Both the position numbers and the translations under genes were made by a program. The notes below the pieces were generated by a model that did no database searches, was not told the origin of the DNA, and saw only the letters and a program-made list of their open reading frames with translations. This document shows, in pieces, positions 1-4,152 of a DNA stretch of 5,448 nt. This DNA comes from Verrucomicrobia subdivision 3 bacterium UBA7542 (GTDB lineage: Bacteria; Verrucomicrobiota; Verrucomicrobiia; Limisphaerales; UBA11358), in contig DLMG01000139.1 in assembly GCA_002479245.1 (NCBI GenBank), positions 275 to 5,722 of the forward strand. Reading direction: 5' to 3'. Within the stretch, counting starts at the first letter, position 1. Each line of letters opens with the position of its first letter.

Positions 1-362
1 GCCAGCGCGGATTCGTATCCGGCGACATAACCCAGTTCCGCGCCGTGTTTGAGCGCGAACGCCGCCGCGGCGCTGGTGTGGTCGAAGCTAACGAGACGGA
101 GCTGCGCCGGTTTTCCTTTCAAACTTCCACGAATGAGCCGGATGGCCGTAAGCGCGTTGGCCGCCGCGCCCAGCCCGACATCCCAAATCACAAATTCACC
201 GGGCGTCGCCTGCACGCGTTCCGGCAGGTGCAATTGCCGGACGTAAAGTGCTTCGGCCTCGATGGCCGGCCCAACGACGGGATGAAACGTCTCGTCTTCG
301 GCCAGCGAACGGACAGAACACGCGCCGTTGCGCAGATAGACAAGCGAGTAGCTGTTTGGCAC
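1..362 (-). CDS. MnmC-like (DUF752) SAM-dependent methyltransferase, 5' part only
   Basis: This is an open minus-strand frame from a GTG at 360-362 to the window edge. It gives 120 codons plus two bases, so the C-terminal part is missing. Residues 25-45 (TFHPVVGPAIEAEALYV, then RQL) resemble the segment of MnmC that precedes its methyltransferase core. DVGLGAAAN (about 61-69) is a glycine-rich SAM-binding motif I equivalent to GFGTGLNF in MnmC. LRLVSFD (88-94) fits the next strand with its acidic residue. In MnmC this domain methylates nm5(s2)U at tRNA wobble position 34 to mnm5(s2)U, in the cytoplasm. Whether an FAD oxidase domain follows cannot be seen. The GTG was chosen because an AGGA lies about 11 nt upstream and no ATG is available nearby. 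It lies downstream of the aminotransferase on the same strand, but a terminator and a structured repeat sit between them, so it is probably transcribed separately. The family is fairly sure; the exact substrate is inferred. Confidence 0.7.
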   Translation of the reverse strand, partial: MPNSYSLVYLRNGACSVRSLAEDETFHPVVGPAIEAEALYVRQLHLPERVQATPGEFVIWDVGLGAAANALTAIRLIRGSLKGKPAQLRLVSFDHTSAAAAFALKHGAELGYVAGYESAL

Positions 363-386
363 GGCAGATTTTTTCCTAATTTGTCC

Positions 387-463
387 CGGAGCGCGGATTG
401 TCCTCAATCCGCAGCGTCTGGATTGGTTGGGAAAAGCTGCGAGTTGAGACAACTCGCGCTCCG
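387..463. repeat. 77-bp four-way-junction palindromic repeat
   Basis: All pairings below were read directly from the sequence. The outer stem is CGGAGCGCG (387-395) with CGCGCTCCG (455-463), 9 bp perfect. Directly inside it come three contiguous hairpins. Arm A is GATTG (396-400), loop TCCT, CAATC (405-409). The central arm is CGCAGC (410-415), a 20-nt loop, GCTGCG (436-441). Arm B is AGTTG (442-446), loop AGA, CAACT (450-454). No base is left unpaired between the stems, so the single strand can form a perfect four-armed clover leaf, or the duplex a compound cruciform. It lies 25 bp upstream of the MnmC-like GTG and past the aminotransferase terminator. It resembles GC-rich dispersed repeats that I associate with Verrucomicrobiota; that is recall only. 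It contains no coding frame of interest. Confidence 0.75.
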
Positions 464-514
464 ATTCTCGGCCGAAAATTCAAGTAACGACCCTACCAGA
501 ATTTTGCAATACCG

Positions 515-563
515 GCAACAAACGAAAAGCAAAACCGGCAACCCGCGGGTGCGGATTGCCGGT
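515..563 (-). terminator. Rho-independent terminator of the aminotransferase gene
   Basis: A hairpin starts 16 nt past the aminotransferase stop when read on the minus strand. The outer stem is ACCGGCAA (534-541) with TTGCCGGT (556-563). After one C/A mismatch there is an inner stem CCGC/GCGG with loop GGGT (543-554). On the minus strand it is followed by a T-rich stretch (TTTGCTTTTCGTTTG, 519-533). A further direct copy of ACCGGCAAC at 511-519 could offer an alternative pairing partner. Confidence 0.6.
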
Positions 564-579
564 GAGAATATTGCGCCGT

Positions 580-1668
580 TTAGAGTTGCGCCATCGCCTT
601 GTCCATCGCGGCGAAAAGCTGGCCCATCGTGGCTTCGGTTTCATCGCCCATGTTCGAGAAGCGGAACGTGGTGCCCTTGATTTTTCCATAACCGCCGTTA
701 ATCAGGAAGCCCTGGCCTTTGACGAGCTTCACCAGTTTCTCCACGTCCACGGTACGGCCGCCGGGTTTGGCGCCGTTGTTCACGCACGTCAGGGTGAGCG
801 AGTCAAAGCCCTTGTCCGGATACAGCGTAAAGCCATGCTTGGTTGCCCAGTCACGGGACATCTGGCTTGTTTTGCGATGACGCGCGTAACGCGCCTCAAG
901 TCCCTCGGCAAAAATGTCCTCGAGCTTGGATTCGAGGGCGAAAATGTGGCCGATGCTCGGGGTGCTCGGCGTCATGCTTTTCTCCGCGTTTTTCTGGAAT
1001 TCGACAAAGTCGAAATAATATCCGCGGTCATTGATCGTCGCGGCCTTGGCCAGCGCCGCCGGGGAGCAGGTGAACAGGGCCGTGCCGGGCGGCAGGGCCA
1101 GCGCCTTTTGCGTGCCGGCCAGCATCACGTCAATACCCATCGCGTCAAACTCCAGTTTGACCGCTGACATCGAACTGACGGTGTCCACGATGAACATGAC
1201 ATCGGGATATTTTTTCTTGAGCGCGGCGATCTCGGCGATCGGGCTCATCACCCCCGTCGAAGTTTCGTTGTGGATCACCGTTAGCGCGTCAAACTGGCCG
1301 GTGGCAAGTTTTTTGTCCACGGCCTCGGCGCGGATGGGCGAACCCCACGGCACCTGGAGTCCCTCGGCGTTTTTGCCGCAACGCTTGGACACGTCGAGCC
1401 ATTTGTCCGAGAACGCGCCGTTCATGCAGTTCAGGACTTTTTTGGAAACCAGATTGCGGATCGCGCCTTCCATCACGCCCCAGGCGGACGAGGTGGAAAT
1501 GTAGACCTGCTGCTTCGTGTAAAGCAGTTGCTGGAGTTGTGGTTGGATTTTCGCGTACAGGTCTTTGAAACCCTGGCCGCGATGGCCGATCATCGGCGAG
1601 CGAAACGCCTTGAGCGTTTTTTCGCTTACTTCGATCGGCCCCGGTATGTGTAGTTTGACGTGTGCCAT
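580..1668 (-). CDS. Class V PLP aminotransferase, alanine/serine-glyoxylate type
   Basis: This is a complete 362-residue fold-type I, class V aminotransferase, a normal length for the alanine-glyoxylate / serine-pyruvate group. The start is the ATG at 1666-1668, with HIPGPIEV at residues 7-14 in the place where the family has TPGPTPV. HRGQGF (29-34) and STSSAWGVMEGAI (58-70) form the cofactor pocket. HNETSTGV (133-140) and the Asp of IVDTVSS (D162) contact the PLP ring. K188 in GTQKALALPPG is the Schiff-base lysine. TPSTPS (233-238) and FRFSNMGD (336-342, R337 the likely carboxylate anchor) complete the active site. It probably moves an amino group from serine or alanine to glyoxylate; a role as an alternative phosphoserine aminotransferase is also possible, since substrates are hard to tell apart by sequence. 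It is cytosolic, with no signal peptide. No clear Shine-Dalgarno is visible. Two inverted repeats lie just upstream and a terminator just downstream, so it is likely monocistronic. Confidence 0.9.
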   Translation of the reverse strand: MAHVKLHIPGPIEVSEKTLKAFRSPMIGHRGQGFKDLYAKIQPQLQQLLYTKQQVYISTSSAWGVMEGAIRNLVSKKVLNCMNGAFSDKWLDVSKRCGKNAEGLQVPWGSPIRAEAVDKKLATGQFDALTVIHNETSTGVMSPIAEIAALKKKYPDVMFIVDTVSSMSAVKLEFDAMGIDVMLAGTQKALALPPGTALFTCSPAALAKAATINDRGYYFDFVEFQKNAEKSMTPSTPSIGHIFALESKLEDIFAEGLEARYARHRKTSQMSRDWATKHGFTLYPDKGFDSLTLTCVNNGAKPGGRTVDVEKLVKLVKGQGFLINGGYGKIKGTTFRFSNMGDETEATMGQLFAAMDKAMAQL

Positions 1669-1677
1669 AAATTATGG

Positions 1678-1725
1678 GTGAAATTTTTCACAAGGTTGAG
1701 GGGTTGGCAAGCCATGTTTTGCCAA
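1678..1725 (-). promoter_or_regulatory. Two small inverted repeats upstream of the aminotransferase start
   Basis: GTGAAA-TT-TTTCAC (1678-1691) is a 14-bp palindrome centred about 16 bp before the ATG. TTGGCAA (1704-1710) and TTGCCAA (1719-1725) form a second inverted repeat with an 8-bp spacer. Their place, in a short 5' leader, suits operator or promoter function. No regulator family can be named, and no convincing -35/-10 pair was found. Confidence 0.25.
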
Positions 1726-1741
1726 ACTCACCGCATTATTT

Positions 1742-1760
1742 GCATCCGTCGCCCGGATGC
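1742..1760. repeat. Small perfect hairpin left of the REP cluster
   Basis: GCATCCG (1742-1748) and CGGATGC (1754-1760) form a 7-bp stem with loop TCGCC. It lies 8 bp outside the first GGTAGGGAC element. It could be the outer edge of the REP cluster or an independent hairpin; it lacks the GTAG foot and a T-tract. Confidence 0.4.
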
Positions 1761-1768
1761 CCGCCCCC

Positions 1769-1859
1769 GGTAGGGACGATTTCCACATCGTCCCAAACTT
1801 ATTCCCCCTTCCCGAAAAGAACGGGACGCGGTGAAACGCGTTCGATCATGCCGCGTCCC
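1769..1859. repeat. Left REP pair flanking the RAYT gene (BIME-like)
   Basis: The first hairpin begins GGTAGGGAC. Its stem is GGGACGAT (1773-1780) with ATCGTCCC (1787-1794), its loop is TTCCAC, and AAA follows. After a 25-nt linker comes a second element, GGGACGCGG (1823-1831) with CCGCGTCCC (1851-1859). The order of blocks (GGTAGGGAC, TTCCAC, GTCCCAAA, linker, GGGACG, GTG.AA) matches the pair at 2391-2470, so both descend from one unit. The second half here differs: it is longer and ends CCGCGTCCCAAATTT, identical over 15 nt to 2409-2423, instead of in CTACC. GTAG at the 5' foot of a hairpin is the known hallmark of REP elements handled by RAYT proteins. Confidence 0.75.
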
Positions 1860-1915
1860 AAATTTTCCGGCATTTTCTCCTTCCAAAACCGCCGCCGCCG
1901 CCGCACTTTCATCGC

Positions 1916-2395
1916 ATGGCCACTGGCGAAGGAATCCATCGCGATACCGGACGCCAAACGCCCACCGCTGGCGCACACATTTTCTCCGGCCAGCCCAACA
2001 TCTTCTTCGTCACCGTCAACGCAAAGAACGCCATCCCGTGGATGGCCAAAGCGACCGTCCAGCAGTCGCTCACCGAAATCTGGAGCAAGGAAGCGACTGC
2101 GTGGCGGGTGGGCCATTACCTCCTCATGCCGGATCATCTTCATTTCTTTTGCGCGCCGCACGATTTGCATTTCGACGTAGATACTTGGGTGGAGTTTTGG
2201 AAACGCCAGTTCAGCCGGCGACATCTGGACCAGCCATGGTCGTGGCAGCGGAAATCGTTTCATCACCGGCTGCGCAACCGGATTGAATACGAGGAAAAGC
2301 TGGCCTATGTGCGGGAGAATCCGCTGAGAAAAAAGCTGGCGGAGAAGCCGGAGGAATGGCCTTACCAAGGGCGAATCCACGACCTCAGTTGGTAG
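1916..2395 (+). CDS. REP-associated tyrosine transposase (RAYT), Y1_Tnp/HUH family
   Basis: This is a 159-residue single-domain HUH endonuclease of the Y1 transposase (IS200-like, TnpA-REP) group, about the usual length. FFVTVNAKN (30-38) is the first core strand. MPDHLHFFCAPHDL (71-84) contains the metal-binding H74-x-H76 motif. YEEKLAYVRENPLRKKL (125-141) holds the likely nucleophile Y131. EEWPYQGRIHDLSW closes the protein as RAYTs do. Such proteins nick single-stranded REP hairpins next to a GTAG and are thought to spread or maintain REPs; they carry no cargo. The ATG at 1916 is the first in frame after an upstream stop at 1832-1834, and residues 8-30 already look family-like. No Shine-Dalgarno is obvious, and a GCC-rich run lies just upstream (1889-1904). 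GTAG hairpins flank the gene on both sides, and its TAG stop lies inside one of them. All key residues are intact, so it may be active. Its exact subgroup is not certain. Confidence 0.88.
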   Translation: MATGEGIHRDTGRQTPTAGAHIFSGQPNIFFVTVNAKNAIPWMAKATVQQSLTEIWSKEATAWRVGHYLLMPDHLHFFCAPHDLHFDVDTWVEFWKRQFSRRHLDQPWSWQRKSFHHRLRNRIEYEEKLAYVRENPLRKKLAEKPEEWPYQGRIHDLSW

Positions 2396-2470
2396 GGACA
2401 CGTTCCACCCGCGTCCCAAATTTCATCCCTTTTCCAGAATAATGGGGACGACGTGGAAGTCGTCCCTACC
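2391..2470. repeat. Right REP pair, 80-bp symmetric BIME
   Basis: Two REP hairpins face each other, so the element starts GGTAGGGAC and ends GTCCCTACC. Hairpin one pairs GGGACACG (2395-2402) with CGCGTCCC (2410-2417), with one A/C mismatch and loop TTCCACC. Hairpin two pairs GGGACGAC (2445-2452) with GTCGTCCC (2459-2466), loop GTGGAA. A 24-nt linker (2421-2444) joins them. GTAG stands at the 5' foot of the first hairpin on the plus strand and of the second on the minus strand, the classic head-to-head BIME layout. Its first bases overlap the end of the RAYT gene. Confidence 0.85.
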
Positions 2471-2494
2471 ATTTCGCGGCGGTGACTTCATACC

Positions 2495-2523
2495 GGTAGG
2501 GACGATTCCCACAGTGTCCCAAA
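2495..2523 (+). repeat. Single REP hairpin next to the hpnA 3' end
   Basis: This copy reads GGTAGGGAC (2495-2503), a loop region with TCCCAC, then GTCCCAAA (2516-2523). GGGAC/GTCCC pair, with a possible G/T pair inside. It shares the GTAG foot, the TCCAC-like loop and the AAA tail with the copies at 1769 and 2391, and has the same orientation as their first hairpins. It lies 4 bp past the hpnA stop and might trim or stabilise that transcript's 3' end. It lacks a T-tract, so it is not a standard terminator. Confidence 0.75.
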
Positions 2524-2527
2524 TCAT

Positions 2528-3532
2528 TTATTTCACGTATCCATTCGCCCGGAACCATTCGACGGCGTCGGCGAGCGCTTGTTTCGGCGGCGTCTGCGGC
2601 AGCTTGAGCACCCGAATCGCCCTGGCCGGATTGAACCACATTTTGTATCTGGCCATGCGCACGCCCGCCAGCGGCGCCCGGGGCGGTTTGCCGGTGAAAA
2701 AGGCGGCGCACTCGTTGACATGCGCCGCCGCAAGTGCAACCCAATATGGAATTTGAATTTTTGGCGCAGGAATGCCGGTGATTTCCTCCAGCACGGCCAA
2801 TGTTTCCCGCATGGTCCAGTTGCCCTCTTCGTTGCCCAGAATGTAGCGTTCGCCAATCTCCCCCTTTCCCGCCGCGAGGATGTGCCCGGCGGCCACATCG
2901 CGGACGTGGACCCAGTTCAATCCGGTGTCGAGATACGCCGGCAGTTTGCGGTTCAGAAAATCCACAATCACCTGGCCGGTCGGCGTCGGTTTCACATCGC
3001 GCGGACCGATGGGCGCGGTGGGATTGACGATGACGATGGGCAGCCCGTTTTTCACCAGCTTCACGGCCAGACATTCCGCCTGCCATTTTGAGCATTTGTA
3101 GTGATTCGTCAGTTGCTCGTTGGCAATCGTGTCCAGTTCCGTTGTCGGGGTGAATTGCCCATTCACCATTTTGGGCAGGCCGATGCAACCCACGGTGCTG
3201 GTATAGACAATGCGCCGGCAGCCGACCTTGCCGGCGGCTTCGAGGACATTGCGGGTACCCTCTACATTGACCGCATACATCGGCGCATAGTCGCGCATCC
3301 ACAAATGATAACTGGCCGCCACGTGAAAACACCAATCACAGCCTTCGATTTCGCGCTCCAACAATTTCCCGTCGAGCACGTCGCCGGTCACGCGCTCGAA
3401 CTCGACTCCGGCCAGCCCGCGTTTATCGCTGTTCGGCCGCAGCAGCGCCTTCACGCGATGCCCCCGCGCCACCAGCTCGTGAACGAGGTTCGAGCCGATG
3501 AAGCCGGAGGCGCCCGTGACAAAAGCTTTCAT
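2528..3532 (-). CDS. hpnA: HpnA-type NAD-dependent sugar epimerase/dehydratase
   Basis: This is a complete 334-residue extended short-chain dehydrogenase/reductase, the usual HpnA length. G7-x-x-G10-x-x-G13 in MKAFVTGASGFIGSN binds NAD(P). FHVAASYHLW (69-78) and YAVNVEGTRNVLEAA (86-100) are conserved core segments. S112 with Y145 and K149 (HYKCSKWQAE) form the catalytic set. NPTAPIGPRDVKPTPTG (170-186), PAYLDTGLNWVHVRDVA (198-214) and VRMARYKMWF (291-300) are strongly HpnA-like and separate it from general UDP-glucose epimerases. HpnA is the hopanoid-associated sugar epimerase, found with hopanoid biosynthesis clusters; its exact substrate in cells is not firmly settled as far as I know. It is cytosolic, with no signal peptide. 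No other hopanoid gene is visible here. It is convergent with the RAYT gene and divergent from the TPR gene across 114 bp, where no good promoter or Shine-Dalgarno was found. Start is the ATG at 3530-3532. Confidence 0.87.
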   Translation of the reverse strand: MKAFVTGASGFIGSNLVHELVARGHRVKALLRPNSDKRGLAGVEFERVTGDVLDGKLLEREIEGCDWCFHVAASYHLWMRDYAPMYAVNVEGTRNVLEAAGKVGCRRIVYTSTVGCIGLPKMVNGQFTPTTELDTIANEQLTNHYKCSKWQAECLAVKLVKNGLPIVIVNPTAPIGPRDVKPTPTGQVIVDFLNRKLPAYLDTGLNWVHVRDVAAGHILAAGKGEIGERYILGNEEGNWTMRETLAVLEEITGIPAPKIQIPYWVALAAAHVNECAAFFTGKPPRAPLAGVRMARYKMWFNPARAIRVLKLPQTPPKQALADAVEWFRANGYVK

Positions 3533-3646
3533 AATACCGCAGGAGATTCTGACACATTTTTACAACAATACACCGGAAGATTCCATAAAAAATTTCGCGC
3601 CCCCGCTTGACTTGAGGCGGCGGCTTGGAAAAACTGCCTGTGTTGT

Positions 3647-4063
3647 ATGCCGGTCAAAAGCAGTGCCAGAAAAAAATTGAGTCGTGCCAGCCAGCGCGAC
3701 CTTGACGTCACAATCGAATTCATGGAGGGGCTGGTCCGGCGCGATCCCGATTACGTGGACGCGCTGCAATTGTTGGGCGACCACTACACGCAACGCGGTC
3801 GCTACGCCGAGGGCCTCAAGGTGGATGAACATCTCGCGCGACTTGAACCGCGCAGCCCGCTGGTTTTTTACAATCTCGCGTGCAGTTGCTCGCTCATCGG
3901 GCAATTCGACCGCGCCGCGCTCGCGCTGGAAAAGGCGTTGCAACTCGGCTACCGGGACTTCCGCTGGCTGGCCAGGGACCCCGACCTCCACCAGCTCCGC
4001 CAGCAACCCATTTACCGCGACCTCGAGGCAAAAATCCAACGGATGAAAGTCAAAGTCGGCTGA
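3647..4063 (+). CDS. Small tetratricopeptide-repeat protein
   Basis: This 138-residue soluble protein has two recognisable TPR units. The first spans about 36-69 (DALQLLGDHYTQRGRYAEGL and on to RLEP). The second spans about 70-103 (FYNLACSCSLIGQFDRAALA and on to LQLGY). The spacing of the small and large residues (L..LG..Y...G.Y.EGL, then A..A...A) is typical of TPR helices. A basic N-terminus (KSSARKK) and a C-terminal helix (WLARDPDLHQLRQQPIYRDL) flank them; the DPDL...L...P.Y..L pattern is common at the end of bacterial TPR proteins. No signal peptide or membrane segment is seen. TPRs mediate protein contacts, so it is probably an adaptor; the partner is unknown. The ATG at 3647 has no strong Shine-Dalgarno. 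A TTGACT at 3607-3612 is a possible -35, but its -10 is poor. It is followed by a repeat and mtnA on the same strand. Confidence 0.8.
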   Translation: MPVKSSARKKLSRASQRDLDVTIEFMEGLVRRDPDYVDALQLLGDHYTQRGRYAEGLKVDEHLARLEPRSPLVFYNLACSCSLIGQFDRAALALEKALQLGYRDFRWLARDPDLHQLRQQPIYRDLEAKIQRMKVKVG

Positions 4064-4134
4064 GACACGAATTTCACGAATTTTCACGAATAAAATTCAA
4101 AGCCAAATCCGTGGGAATCCGTGCCATCCGTGTC
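4064..4134. repeat. 71-bp imperfect inverted repeat with phased CACGAAT motifs
   Basis: The left arm (4064-4091) holds three spaced units: GACACGAAT, CACGAATT, CACGAAT. The right arm (4107-4134) reads, on the other strand, GACACGGAT, CACGGATT, CACGGAT. The 28-nt arms match at 21 positions and the loop is 15 nt. The units recur every 9-10 bp, close to one helical turn. The element begins on the base right after the TPR stop and ends 18 bp before the mtnA ATG, so a transcript through both genes would carry it. It resembles dispersed CACGAAT/ATCCGTG repeats that I recall from several environmental bacterial groups. It lacks a T-tract, so terminator function is doubtful. Confidence 0.7.
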
Positions 4135-4152
4135 TAAAACAATCTGTATTCC

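Noticed and set aside
488..497. CGACCCTACC, one mismatch from the REP end CGTCCCTACC.
   Set aside because: No partner arm or TTCCAC loop lies beside it. A ten-base near match is too weak to call a REP remnant.
45..1167. Long plus-strand open frames across the MnmC-like and aminotransferase genes.
   Set aside because: They are antisense to genes with clear family motifs, are rich in Arg/Gly/Ala/Pro, and cross the terminator and the structured repeat.
1889..1904. GCC triplet run just before the RAYT start.
   Set aside because: A short low-complexity tract in a GC-rich genome. No regulatory meaning can be supported.
1674..2180. Plus-strand open frame beginning upstream of the RAYT gene with a segment MPRPKFSG (from 1848), which could be a frameshifted RAYT N-terminus.
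   Set aside because: After the overlap it becomes S/P-rich with no motif, while the RAYT frame is already family-like from about residue 8 with its own ATG. A frameshift is not needed to give a full-length protein.
1799..2419. A 206-codon minus-strand open frame opposite the RAYT gene.
   Set aside because: It has no recognisable motif and is explained as the shadow of the high-GC RAYT coding strand plus flanking repeats.
1769..2523. A composite insertion sequence with terminal inverted repeats.
   Set aside because: No target-site duplication was seen, the flanking units are internally palindromic, and the protein is a Y1 HUH type, which does not use terminal inverted repeats. REP/RAYT is the better explanation.
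2466..3335. A 289-codon minus-strand open frame overlapping hpnA in another frame.
   Set aside because: hpnA has full SDR and HpnA signatures in its own frame. This one has Cys/Arg/Gln-rich low-information sequence and runs into the REP pair.
4064..4134. A CRISPR-like array suggested by the three regularly spaced CACGAAT units.
   Set aside because: The units are 7-9 bp with 2-3 bp gaps and are mirrored as an inverted repeat. There are no spacers and no cas genes.
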